Below are positions 47,538 to 55,946 of a DNA stretch of 64,000 nucleotides, one piece after another; position 1 is the first letter of the stretch; every line of letters starts with the position of its first letter. Below the pieces are notes generated by a model. The model was not told the DNA's origin and made no database searches. It saw nothing but the letters and a program-made list of their open reading frames with translations. The stretch is from CAWGET01 sp963821715 (GTDB lineage Bacteria; Bacteroidota; Ignavibacteria; Ignavibacteriales; Melioribacteraceae): contig CAWGET010000004.1 in the NCBI GenBank assembly GCA_963821715.1, positions 62,001 to 126,000 of the forward strand. Direction: 5' to 3'. The position numbers were made by a program, and so were the translations under genes.

Positions 47538-48152
47538 TTGAACCACAAAAAATATTCTGTCATTGTCTTCGATCTTGGTAATGTTTTAATTCCTTTCGAT
47601 TATAATATTTTTGTTAATAAACTGGATAACGTTGAAGAAGGTTTGGGTAAACGGTTTTATGAACTTTACCAGACAAACTACAACGTTCACCGGGATTTTG
47701 AAAGATGGAGTTTGACGACTGAAGATTTCCTTAAAACGATGAATACCTGGACAGAAGGAAAAGTTGACGATGAAGATTTTTGCAGATATTATTCAGAAGT
47801 TTTTACGGTAAACGAAGATGTTGCGGCGCTTCTTCCCGAATTAAAAAAGAGATTTAAATTAGTTCTTCTCTCCAACACAAATTATATTCATCAAAAATAT
47901 GGATGGGAGAAATATGATTTTCTAAAAAATTTCGATAAACTGATTTTATCGCATGAAGTTGGCGCAATAAAACCCGAACCGGAAATTTACAAAGCTGTTA
48001 TGGCTTTTACTAATAAACCGCCGGAAGAACATATATTTATTGACGATATTGCGGATTATGTTGAAGGCGCGAAAAAAATAGGATGGGACGGAATTCAGTT
48101 TAAAAACTATGACCAGTTGGTAAATGATTTGAAAGCGCGGGAAATTTTATAA
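47538..48152 (+). CDS. HAD-family hydrolase
   Basis: A 204-residue haloacid-dehalogenase-like phosphatase. Motif I IVFDLGNVLIPFD holds the nucleophile Asp near residue 11. Motif II LVLLSNTN, the motif III Lys in GAIKPEPEIY and motif IV HIFIDDIADYVEGAKKIGW are all present. The helical cap lies at about residues 20-95. The layout is that of class I YihX/HAD-IA phosphatases acting on small phosphorylated metabolites. The start is TTG 47538 with GGAG at 47529-47532, 5 bp upstream. Its 3' end overlaps the convergent ArsC-like gene by 6 bp. Confidence 0.92.
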   Translation: MNHKKYSVIVFDLGNVLIPFDYNIFVNKLDNVEEGLGKRFYELYQTNYNVHRDFERWSLTTEDFLKTMNTWTEGKVDDEDFCRYYSEVFTVNEDVAALLPELKKRFKLVLLSNTNYIHQKYGWEKYDFLKNFDKLILSHEVGAIKPEPEIYKAVMAFTNKPPEEHIFIDDIADYVEGAKKIGWDGIQFKNYDQLVNDLKAREIL

Positions 48153-48479
48153 CCAGTTTTTCCAAATCTCCGGTTGATTTCCGAGCGTTACTTCTTTTCC
48201 GTTCCTGACAATCGGCTGTTTGAAAAGAAGCGGATCGTTCAACAATTCTTCCTCGGTGTCGAACACCATATATTCAAGATTTCTCTTTTTGAACTGCTTT
48301 CCTTCCCTGTCGAGCAACTCTTCAACTGGAAATACTCTCTTGATATTGTCTAATTCCCCGGGACTTACACCTTTCTCCGAAAGATCCCTGAAATGAATTT
48401 GGATTCCTCTTTCTTTAAAAAATCTTTGCGCTTTTTTAGTATCATTGGATTTATTCGTTCCGAAAATCTGAATATTCAT
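48147..48479 (-). CDS. ArsC/Spx-like thioredoxin-fold protein lacking the catalytic cysteine
   Basis: A 110-residue protein with the ArsC/Spx/YffB fold pattern: QIFGTNKSNDTKKAQRFF at the N-terminus, then IHFRDLSEKGVSPGEL, then VFPVEELLDREGKQFKKR, and KQPIVRNGKEVTLGNQPE at the end, matching family strands and the cis-proline region. The position that holds the reactive Cys in ArsC and YffB (xNCDTxKKA) is Asn in this protein, and no cysteine occurs anywhere in it. Arsenate reduction by the usual mechanism is therefore impossible; a regulatory or glutathione-independent role is possible. It follows the RsbRD_N gene by 1 bp. Confidence 0.88.
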   Translation of the reverse strand: MNIQIFGTNKSNDTKKAQRFFKERGIQIHFRDLSEKGVSPGELDNIKRVFPVEELLDREGKQFKKRNLEYMVFDTEEELLNDPLLFKQPIVRNGKEVTLGNQPEIWKNWL

Positions 48480-48480
48480 T

Positions 48481-48993
48481 TTATTTCATCAGCCATCTTG
48501 TTATTGAATTTACCGCTTTGTCGATGAAGCCGTCTTCTTCGAATAATTCGTCTTCCGAAATATTCTTGCTCTCTACTCCGACCGCTACAAAGTAAGTTGC
48601 TTTATCAAAAAAATTGGTGATCTTCTGATTGAACTCCATCGCCTGCTGAAGATCCAGCGCGTTGTTAATAATTCCCTGACGCTGAATAAAACGCAGTAAA
48701 ACCGATCGCGATAAGATCAGCGCGTAAATTACTTCGCTCGCTTTAATTCCTTCGTTAGCTCTTTCTCTCCCAAGGCGAATAAAATGTTCGGCGCTTTGTT
48801 GGTAATTCGGCGTTTCATCCATTAACCATTTGCCCAAACGCTTGTAAACATCGTGAATCCTAAAACTCAAAACATTGTCGGAAATTGTTCGGTATCCGGT
48901 TGTTGAAGGATTTACTTTAACCTCGCGAAGCCATTCGCCGGTAATTTGATCAGCGTTTTCTTCGACCAATCTTATAAATTTTTCGTAAAGCAT
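48481..48993 (-). CDS. RsbRD N-terminal-type sensory domain protein
   Basis: A 170-residue all-helical protein. The pattern of IRLVEENADQITGEWLREV at the start, RISDNV-like and YKRLGKWL helices, HFIRLGRERANEGIKASEVIYAL in the middle and the AVGVE end matches the globin-like RsbRD_N domain. In stressosome proteins that domain precedes a STAS domain, but here it stands alone. It could sense stress or a ligand. It is the upstream partner of the ArsC-like gene in a two-gene operon and lies 15 bp after the lipoprotein gene. Confidence 0.8.
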   Translation of the reverse strand: MLYEKFIRLVEENADQITGEWLREVKVNPSTTGYRTISDNVLSFRIHDVYKRLGKWLMDETPNYQQSAEHFIRLGRERANEGIKASEVIYALILSRSVLLRFIQRQGIINNALDLQQAMEFNQKITNFFDKATYFVAVGVESKNISEDELFEEDGFIDKAVNSITRWLMK

Positions 48994-49008
48994 TTTACTA
49001 CCGGTTTT

Positions 49009-49434
49009 TTATTCTTCGGTTAATTGAAATTTTTCTTCAGCGAATACTTCCTTGCCAGAAAGATCGTCAGTTATTCTAAAGATAACAGAATATTGTCCCT
49101 GCGCAAACGTAGAGTCGAATTCGATCTGCACTTCTACTGGAATGTCTATAATTTCTTCTTCATTATTTAAATCGACCAACCCATAATCGATTTCGCTCAA
49201 AGTATCGGAAGAAGGCGGAACTAAATCGATTGAATAGGAGAGTTTGGCCGTATAAATGTCTTCCTCTTCAATCTGTTCAAAACCTTTAACAAGCGCGGTG
49301 GCGTTCAATTCCCAACCGCCGTTAAGTTTGTAAGCAAAAGCTTCGGTGTTGGTAACTTCAAGAACTTTTTCTTCTTCGGCACAGCCAAATAAAAACATAA
49401 ATACTAGAAATAAAAAAAATATTTTTTTGATCAT
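49009..49434 (-). CDS. Hypothetical lipoprotein
   Basis: A 141-residue protein not recognised as a known family. Starting at ATG 49434, it has a lipoprotein signal MIKKIFFLFLVFMFLFGC with the acylated cysteine about residue 18, followed by EEEK, which favours outer-membrane sorting in this phylum. The mature part has a beta-sandwich feel (ALVKGFEQIEEEDIYTAKLSYSIDLVPP, then IPVEVQIEFDSTFAQGQYSVIFRI). The frame could start earlier at 49491, but that start adds a polar extension that would block the signal. It is upstream of the RsbRD_N gene. Confidence 0.75.
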   Translation of the reverse strand: MIKKIFFLFLVFMFLFGCAEEEKVLEVTNTEAFAYKLNGGWELNATALVKGFEQIEEEDIYTAKLSYSIDLVPPSSDTLSEIDYGLVDLNNEEEIIDIPVEVQIEFDSTFAQGQYSVIFRITDDLSGKEVFAEEKFQLTEE

Positions 49435-49573
49435 AAAAAATCCATAAAATAATTGTTGTTTTGTGTTGATAGTTTTTCGTGAAGTTGTCATTTATTGCTA
49501 AAAGTTATTTAGGGCAAACGCTATTAGACGCAGACTTAGATTTTAAATTTATATGTATTGATGAAAGATATAA

Positions 49574-49774
49574 TTATTGCCATGCTTGTATTAAATCTTT
49601 ATTATTTCTCAACATTGTATTTACAATTGTTTGCGTATCAATTTTCTTTTTCTTAGCAACTTCACTTATAAATTCAGCAACATCTTTTTCAAGATAAATA
49701 GGAATATTAAATTTTATATCCTCTTTATAAAATTTACCCCTTTCACCTTCCGAGAAATCATATTCTTTTTTCAT
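49574..49774 (-). CDS. CopG/BrnA-like antitoxin, second gene of BrnT module
   Basis: A 66-residue protein. The N-terminus KKEYDFSEGERGKFYKEDIKFN and the following strand-helix-helix (IPIYLEKDVAEFISEVAKKK, then DTQTIVNTMLRNNKDLI) look like a ribbon-helix-helix DNA-binding antitoxin of the type found beside BrnT toxins. It would bind the toxin and its own promoter. It begins 6 bp after the toxin stop, in the toxin-first order typical of brnTA. Identification is by pattern and neighbour; exact family membership should be checked. Confidence 0.78.
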   Translation of the reverse strand: MKKEYDFSEGERGKFYKEDIKFNIPIYLEKDVAEFISEVAKKKKIDTQTIVNTMLRNNKDLIQAWQ

Positions 49775-49780
49775 ATAAAT

Positions 49781-50075
49781 CTACCTTTTATGATATTGTT
49801 TTTCTTCATTTTTACCGGCTCTACGAGCTGAAATTATTCTAATGCTTGAGGTATTTTGACTTATCACGCTAAAAGTATGAACAACTACTAACAAAATATT
49901 ATTTCTGTCTGCCCCAAGAGTGATCCATCTATCTTCATTTTGACTGTGTGCTTCATCGTAAATAGAAAGCGTAAATGGATCAAGAAAAATTTCCGTTGCC
50001 CTTTCAAAACTAATTTTTATGTTTCTCTAAGTTTGTTTTAGCTTTAACAGGATCCCATTCAAAGTCGAATTGCAA
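49781..50075 (-). CDS. brnT: BrnT-family toxin (one frameshift)
   Basis: Not visible as a single open frame. Reading from TTG 50075 gives QFDFEWDPVKAKTNLEKHK, then a stop; one frame over, ISFERATEIFLDPFTLSIYDE, RWITLGADRNNILLVV and RIISARRAGKNEEKQYH continue to TAG at 49783-49781. Removing one T from the run 50014-50018 restores 97 residues. The FEWDP-KA--N--KH-xSFE pattern and the ISAR-A---E---Y end are the BrnT signature, a RelE-like ribonuclease. As the sequence stands the toxin is disrupted, either by error or by inactivation. The antitoxin gene downstream is intact. Confidence 0.82.
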
Positions 50076-50211
50076 TTTCTAAACCCTTTATTAATAAAGA
50101 TCGAGATTTTTTTGTTTAATTTCTATGTCAAAACATCTAATCTGTTTTCCACTTATTCTTCTAATATCTTATTTCATATTTCCATTTTTGATAGAAGACA
50201 ATTAAAACTGT

Positions 50212-50235
50212 GCGGAAAGGCCAAGACCTTTCCGC
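50212..50235 (-). terminator. Hairpin terminator after serC
   Basis: GCGGAAAGG (50212-50220) and CCTTTCCGC (50227-50235) form a 9-bp perfect stem with a 6-nt loop, 23 bp past the serC stop on its transcript. A modest T-run (TTTTA) follows a few bases after the stem on the minus strand, so termination is likely but not textbook. Confidence 0.65.
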
Positions 50236-50258
50236 CAAAATAGAGAATTACATAAAAG

Positions 50259-51344
50259 CTAATTATTCTTCTTAAATTCTTTCATAAATTCCACAAGATC
50301 TTCTACGCCTTTTTTCGGGAATGCGTTGTAGATAGAAGCACGCAATCCGCCGACTGAACGATGTCCCTTCAATCCGGAAAATCCTTTCTCCGCCGATTCG
50401 GAGATAAATTTCTTTTCTAAATCTTCATTCGGCATTCTAAAAGTAACATTCATTAATGAGCGGTCGTCTTCAGCTACGGTTCCTTTGTAATAACCGCCGC
50501 TTTCGTCAATGTAGTTATACAAAATACCAGCTTTCTCTTTATTTAATTTATACATCGCGTCGAGTCCACCTTTATTTTCCAACCATTTGAAAACCAATCC
50601 CATAATATAAATTCCGAAGGTAGTCGGAGTGTTATACATCGAATCTTTTTCGACGTGAGTTTTGTAATTAAGATAAGTGTGCAGATCATCCGATGAGCGA
50701 TCGAGCAAATCTTTTTTTAAGATGACGAGCGTGACGCCCGAAGGTCCCATATTTTTCTGCGCGCCGGCGTAAATCAAGCTGTATTTATTTACGTCAATTT
50801 TTTTGTGAAGGATATCCGACGAAGCGTCGCACACAAGCGGAACATTTCCAACTTCCGGCTCGGATTTATATTGCGTTCCGAATATCGTATTGTTGGATGT
50901 GTAATGGACATAAGATGCTTCTGAATCCAGCTTTAATTCGTCTTGTTTAGGAAGACGCGTAAATTTTTCGCTTTCTGTTGAAGCGGCAATGTTTACGGTT
51001 CCAACTCGCTTTGCTTCTTTAACGGCTTTCTTGCTCCAGGAACCGGTTACGATATAATCCGCTTTATTTTTTGGAGGCATTATGTTTAATGGAACCATCG
51101 AAAACTGAAGAGTCGCGCCGCCCTGCAAAAAGAGAACCGCGTAGTCGTCGCTTATATCAAGAAGTTTTCTCAGATCGCTCTCGGCGTCTTTAATTATTTT
51201 GTCGTAATCTTTTCCTCTGTGACTCATTTCCATCACAGACATTCCGGCGTTTTTGTAGGAATAAAAATCTTCCTGTGCTTCTTTCAAAACTTCTTCGGGA
51301 AGAACCGCCGGACCTGCGCTAAAATTATAAACTCTATTTTTCAT
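50259..51344 (-). CDS. serC: Phosphoserine aminotransferase SerC
   Basis: A 361-residue class V PLP aminotransferase of the serine pathway, converting 3-phosphohydroxypyruvate and glutamate to phosphoserine. The N-terminus YNFSAGPAVLPEEVL, FLQGGATLQFSMVP and the PLP-lysine region LIYAGAQKNMGPSG are diagnostic of SerC. The phosphate-binding end GLKGHRSVGGLRASIYNA is intact. It follows the DUF1015 gene by 27 bp in the same direction, so these two are likely an operon. No serA or serB is nearby in the window. Confidence 0.98.
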   Translation of the reverse strand: MKNRVYNFSAGPAVLPEEVLKEAQEDFYSYKNAGMSVMEMSHRGKDYDKIIKDAESDLRKLLDISDDYAVLFLQGGATLQFSMVPLNIMPPKNKADYIVTGSWSKKAVKEAKRVGTVNIAASTESEKFTRLPKQDELKLDSEASYVHYTSNNTIFGTQYKSEPEVGNVPLVCDASSDILHKKIDVNKYSLIYAGAQKNMGPSGVTLVILKKDLLDRSSDDLHTYLNYKTHVEKDSMYNTPTTFGIYIMGLVFKWLENKGGLDAMYKLNKEKAGILYNYIDESGGYYKGTVAEDDRSLMNVTFRMPNEDLEKKFISESAEKGFSGLKGHRSVGGLRASIYNAFPKKGVEDLVEFMKEFKKNN

Positions 51345-51371
51345 TTTTATTTTTCCTGTTGTTATTAAATA

Positions 51372-52604
51372 TTAAATTTCGTGAACAAGTAAACCGTCCC
51401 GCAACTTCGGCTCGAACCAAGTTGATTTCGGCGGCATAATTTCATTTGCATCGGAAATATTTATTAAGTCATCCACCGAAACCGGATACAATGAAAACGC
51501 GATTGAGGCTTTGCCTTCGTCGACCAATCTTTCCAATTCTTTCGTCCCACGTATTCCGCCAATAAAATCAACGTTGTTGTCCGTTCGCGGATCTTCAATT
51601 CCGAAAACCGGATGAAGAAGATAATTCTGCAAAATACTTACGTCTAAATTTTCGCCGTAAGTTTCTCCTTCTTTCACATTTTCGTTCGGCTTTAGCTGAT
51701 ACCATTTTTTATTGAAATACATAGAAATATTTTTTTGTGAAGAAGGAGATTTTTCATCAGTTTCGGAAATGCTGAAATTTTCTTTTATCTTTTCAAAAAG
51801 ATCTTCTTTGGATAATCCTTTCAGATCAAAAACAACTCTATTGTAAGAAAGAATTTTTAATTGCTCTGCCGGAAATAATACTCCGAGTAAAAAATTATAT
51901 TCCTCGTTTCCGGAATGTTTAGAATTTTTCTCCTGTTTAACTTTTTGCGCTCTTGCAGCGCTTGCAACTCTGTGATGCCCGTCTGCAATATAAAGATTTT
52001 TTGCCCCGCCGATCTTCTCGATGATTAAATCATTTTTATCTTCCGGTAAAATCCAGACTGTATGGCTTACTCCATCCGGCGATTGAAAATCGTAAACAGG
52101 TTCGGCATCCATTGTTTCTTCAACCGCTTTATTTACTTCTTCAATTCCTTTATAGGTGAGAAATACAGCGCCGGTTTGAGCTTCGGTGGTTACAATATGA
52201 TTCGTCCGGTCATCCTCTTTTACTTTACGCGTTTTCTCGTGTTTTTTAATTACGTCGTTGTTGTAATCTTCAACAGAAAATGTCGCCGCGATTCCGGTTT
52301 GAGTCTGGTCTTTCATAATTAGTCGATAGACATAAAACTTCGGCTCTTCATCCTGAATTAAAGGCGCGCCTTCTTTTAATCTTTGGTAATTCTCTTTAGC
52401 TTTTTTATAAACTTCTTCCGAATAAGGATTTACTTTTTTATCCGTTTCAATTTCCGCACGCGTTACGCGCAAAAAATTGAGCGGATTTCCTTTTGCCAGT
52501 TCAGCGGCTTCTTCTCTGTTAACAACATCATAAGGAACGCTGGCTACTAAATGAGCAACTTTTGGTTCGGGTCTAACTGCTTTGAAAGGTCTGATAACAG
52601 CCAT
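51372..52604 (-). CDS. DUF1015 family protein
   Basis: A 410-residue protein. It shows the DUF1015 marks VIRPFKAVRPEPKVAHLVASVPYDVV at the N-terminus and YIADGHHRVASA in the middle, a motif like that of SerB-type or nuclease-like folds. The reaction is unknown. It stands directly upstream of serC with AAGGAG before its ATG. DUF1015 genes sit beside serA or serC in several phyla, suggesting a link to serine biosynthesis; this is context only. Confidence 0.92.
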   Translation of the reverse strand: MAVIRPFKAVRPEPKVAHLVASVPYDVVNREEAAELAKGNPLNFLRVTRAEIETDKKVNPYSEEVYKKAKENYQRLKEGAPLIQDEEPKFYVYRLIMKDQTQTGIAATFSVEDYNNDVIKKHEKTRKVKEDDRTNHIVTTEAQTGAVFLTYKGIEEVNKAVEETMDAEPVYDFQSPDGVSHTVWILPEDKNDLIIEKIGGAKNLYIADGHHRVASAARAQKVKQEKNSKHSGNEEYNFLLGVLFPAEQLKILSYNRVVFDLKGLSKEDLFEKIKENFSISETDEKSPSSQKNISMYFNKKWYQLKPNENVKEGETYGENLDVSILQNYLLHPVFGIEDPRTDNNVDFIGGIRGTKELERLVDEGKASIAFSLYPVSVDDLINISDANEIMPPKSTWFEPKLRDGLLVHEI

Positions 52605-52756
52605 AAACTCTCCTTCAGTTCAAAATAGATATTCTATTAAATATGAAATTTTTGTAAATGAAGCAAAATTTAAATTAAGGAAATTTGGAATGATTTTGAA
52701 ATAAATTGGGAATATAGATTGCTTTTAATTTATTTTTGTTCGATAAAGAAAAAATT

Positions 52757-52794
52757 GCGGGGCTGCCTAAAAAAATTATTCTAGTCAGCCCCGC
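52757..52794 (-). terminator. Rho-independent terminator of the TPR-thioredoxin gene
   Basis: GCGGGGCTG (52757-52765) pairs with CAGCCCCGC (52786-52794) around a 20-nt loop. Read on the minus strand, the stem is followed by AATTTTTTC, a strong T-tract. It lies 29 bp past the TlpA-domain stop. Confidence 0.88.
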
Positions 52795-52823
52795 TAAATT
52801 GAAAATATTACTCTTTGGATTTC

Positions 52824-54720
52824 CTAATTAACCAACTCAATCATCGTTGTAAGTTCTTCAACCAATGCGTCCGGATTACCGGCGTATCCTACGCTTTGGA
52901 ATCGGATATTCCCATCACCGTCAATGATAAATTTTGTAGGAATACCGGAAACTTTATAATCGGCAATAACTTTATTTTCCTCGTCCATTAATACGTGAAA
53001 AGGATAATTATTTTGTTTGATGAAATTTTTCGCGTTGGATTTTTTGTCGTCCACTCTTTCCCATGTGTTCACAAATAAAAATTTTACGCTGTCGTTATCG
53101 CTAAAACGTTCAACAGTGGTTTTCATTCCGGGGAAAGACTGAAGACAAGGTCCGCACCAGGTTGCCCAAAAATCGAGAACAACTGTTTTATCCTTATAAT
53201 CGGCGAGCGAAACTTCTTCGCCGTTTAAATCGATTAGAGTAAATTGAGGTGCTGGTTCATTAATCATTTTTTTGCTTAATTCATCTTTTAAGCGTTTCTT
53301 CCGCCGTCGATTCGAATTGCGAAATATATTCTTCAAAATTTTCTTCGTTGCCGTTTTTTGCTATGTAAGCTTTTTTCATATTATCTTTTAATTTTGCTGT
53401 AGATTTTCCGCTTTCTATCGACCGTTCCATAACTCCCATCGCCTCTTCAGCATTTCCGCTTTCTAAAAGCAGTTCTCCGTAAAGCTCGTTAATCTCGGCT
53501 TCGCTTGAATCGGATAATTTATACGCTTCTTTAAGATGTTCAAGCGCATCTTCCTGATTCTTCAATTCATTTTCCGCCTTCGCAAGAACAAATAAATTGT
53601 AGGCAAACATTTGCTCGGTTTCATCTTTCCATCCTTTATCCGATAGATAAACTGGTTTTGTATCCGAATCGGGATTTTCCAAATCTTCTCTTCCCCGCTC
53701 AACTCCAAGCTCTGCTATCTCTTTAACTGTTTCCGGATCTGCATTGTTTTCCAATGCTTTATTTCCGACTGAATAGAATCTGTAAAGTGAAACTTCGTTT
53801 TGATTTTCTTTCAGGAATTCTAAAGCTCCTTCAAAATCATTCGCATCGCGGTAATAATTTGCCGTTAACTCGAATGCTGTTACACGATTTTCATTTTTAG
53901 GAAATGAAGACTTGTATTCTTCAAGGAGTTCTAATTTTTTATCAATATCTTTTTCGGAATAAATTTCATTTAATTTCTCATCCTGGAAAAATTCATTCTG
54001 CGGATATTTTTCCCTAAAAGTGCTTTGGTATTCTTCATACTTGGCAGTGTCTAATCTCAAATACCAGTTGGTTAAAACCGCGTAATCTTCTTCATCCAAC
54101 TCGCCTTTTTCTTCTATCAAATTTAATTCAGCTTTAATCTGCGAATTCGCTTCAGCCGGTTTTTCATTTTTAAGAACTGTGAAATATTCATTCAGAAATT
54201 GGGTCTTAACTTCGGGATTTATTTCAAATTCTTCATCGAAAAGTTGGAGAGCTTCTCCACGATCTCTCTCAAGTTCGGCATATCTACTTCCCCATACAGC
54301 GCGCATTGCTGCAAGACCGGCATTTGCTCCGGATAACAGATTCCCCTGATCATCATATAATTGTATTACGAATCCTTTCTTACTGTTATTCTCCACCAGA
54401 TTTCCTTCGGTAAAATTTAATAAGATTCCGAGAGTAGAATCCGAAGGGGTTACAGTTGCCGTGAGAATATCACCTTCCGCCGTTAAAGGAATGAGTTCTA
54501 CTTTATCCAAACTTTTTCCGAAGTAATAAGCTGTAAGGTCAATGTTTTCAGAATCTTCTAACTTTGTGCTATCTTTGTTGAAATAAATTTTAATTTGCTC
54601 GTTCCGTTGAGGTTTTTCCGGTCGGTATGAAAATGTTCCTTCGGGAATAAAATCTTCCCCGCAGGCAAAAAAGCCTATCATCAAAAATAACATTAGCATA
54701 ATATTTAAAGCGCTCTTCAT
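52824..54720 (-). CDS. TPR-repeat lipoprotein with C-terminal TlpA/thioredoxin domain (one frameshift)
   Basis: Two frames (54720-53281 and 53336-52824) form one protein of about 631 residues once one T of the run 53286-53289 is removed. The join reads ETLK-DELSKKMINEPAPQF without interruption. A lipoprotein signal ends at FFACGED, with Cys20 acylated. A beta domain (FSYRPEKPQRNEQIKIYF) precedes a long helical repeat region with TPR-like pairs. The C-terminus is a TlpA-type thioredoxin domain with the active site WATWCGPC. It is a periplasmic thiol reductase or disulfide exchanger, similar to TlpA fusions common in Bacteroidota. Separately it would look like two unrelated genes. Confidence 0.88.
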
Positions 54721-54950
54721 TAATCCTCCAGTAAAATTTTTTTTGAATCTTAATTTATTGAAAAAGTTTTGGAAAAATAAGGGGAATAAGAAACTGTTGC
54801 AAAAGGGAATAAAAAATTAATTGTAGAGGTATGGCGTAACAATCCTTTAACTTTTTTTAGAAAATTAGCGTAAAAAGGACAACCATTCCTTACCTAAAGC
54901 GTAATAAATTGCTCCAAATAGTGTAGTAGAATTTACAGTAACCGACAGTA

Positions 54951-55409
54951 TCATTCTTTTTCTTGTATCGATGTACCTAGTTTTTTAAGAAGCTTCCCTA
55001 AATCTTTTTGCTCACTATTACTGATTGGTTCAAAAGTATCTGAGATAAAATCGGCATGCTTGCTGAAAATAGAATTAAAAAGATCTTTGCCTTTCTTTGT
55101 TAGCTGGACAACGATCGCGCGCCTGTCATCCTTACTGTGTAGTCTTTCAATAAGATCGGACTTCTCCAAATTATCAAGCACAAGCGTCATGTTGCCGCCG
55201 CTTACGAGCATCTTATTGCAAATTTGCCCAACTTTCATCGGGCCAAGATGACCGAGCACATCCAATACAGAAAACTGCGGCTGAGTTAATCCAAATGATC
55301 TTATATTTTCAATAGACTTTTTTTCCACTGTCGAAAAAGCCCTTGCAAGTTTTACCCATGTATCTAAAGCTAAATCAGCTTTACGTCCGTAACTTATTTT
55401 CTCGCTCAT
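54951..55409 (-). CDS. MarR family transcriptional regulator
   Basis: A 152-residue winged-helix regulator. Helices and wing are clear: LTQPQFSVLDVLGHLGPMKVGQICNKMLVSGGNMTLVLDNLEKSDLIERLHSKDDRRAIVVQLTKKG. The wing DDRRA and the recognition helix SGGNMTLVLDNLE are typical. MarR proteins bind palindromic DNA as dimers and lose binding on ligand or thiol modification. It is divergent from the DUF2203 gene, and a palindrome lies in the space between them. Confidence 0.95.
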   Translation of the reverse strand: MSEKISYGRKADLALDTWVKLARAFSTVEKKSIENIRSFGLTQPQFSVLDVLGHLGPMKVGQICNKMLVSGGNMTLVLDNLEKSDLIERLHSKDDRRAIVVQLTKKGKDLFNSIFSKHADFISDTFEPISNSEQKDLGKLLKKLGTSIQEKE

Positions 55410-55456
55410 ATTTATCTCATTTATGTTTAATTGTAAATAAAGTAATTAAATCTTTT

Positions 55457-55477
55457 AATGTTAGCAATGCTAATATT
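55457..55477. promoter_or_regulatory. Palindromic site, candidate MarR operator
   Basis: AATGTTAGC (55457-55465), spacer AAT, and GCTAATATT (55469-55477) form a 21-bp inverted repeat with one mismatch; the inner TTAGC/GCTAA arms are exact. Size, symmetry and location (48 bp before the marR start, 79 bp before the DUF2203 start) fit a MarR-family operator controlling both divergent genes. Confidence 0.65.
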
Positions 55478-55555
55478 ATACCTGTACAATAATTAATATG
55501 ACAAGGAACTATATCCGATATTTAATTGTATTTAATTAAAACAATCGGGTTAAAA

Positions 55556-55945
55556 ATGGAAAGTATAAAATCAAAATATTTTACACCGGAAGAAGCAAGA
55601 AAAACATTGCCTTATGTGAAATCGATAGTCCGGGATATTCTCGATTGCGGAATGCTGGTTCGCGGAATTTCAGAATCACACAAAGGTAAAATTGACGGAC
55701 ACGATGAAGCCGAATCGCTTATTAATAAAATAAATAAGTATTTAAAAGAGCTGGAAGAAATCGGGTGCTTTTATAAAGATTGGAATTTTACGGTCGGACT
55801 TGTGGATTTTCCGTCCGTGATCAACAACGAAGAAGTGCTGCTTTGCTGGCGAAGCGACGAAGATGATATTCAATATTATCATACGGTGCAGGATGGTTAT
55901 GCAGGACGAAAAAAAATTCCTAATGATTATTTGAATTTGAATTGA
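55556..55945 (+). CDS. DUF2203 family protein
   Basis: A 129-residue soluble protein. FTPEEARKTLPYVKSIVRDI at the start and the conserved ELEEIGCFYKDWNFTVGLVDFPS followed by VLLCWRSDEDDIQYYH are the DUF2203 signature. The function is unknown. ATG 55556 is chosen over an upstream frame extension because the family begins at this point. It is divergent from marR across the palindrome and ends 1 bp from the convergent transporter gene. Confidence 0.93.
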   Translation: MESIKSKYFTPEEARKTLPYVKSIVRDILDCGMLVRGISESHKGKIDGHDEAESLINKINKYLKELEEIGCFYKDWNFTVGLVDFPSVINNEEVLLCWRSDEDDIQYYHTVQDGYAGRKKIPNDYLNLN

Positions 55946-55946
55946 A

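Noticed and set aside
53281..53336. Basic N-terminus of the thioredoxin protein as a true start
   Set aside because: The residues come from reading out of frame over the end of the TPR gene; removal of one base gives a continuous join.
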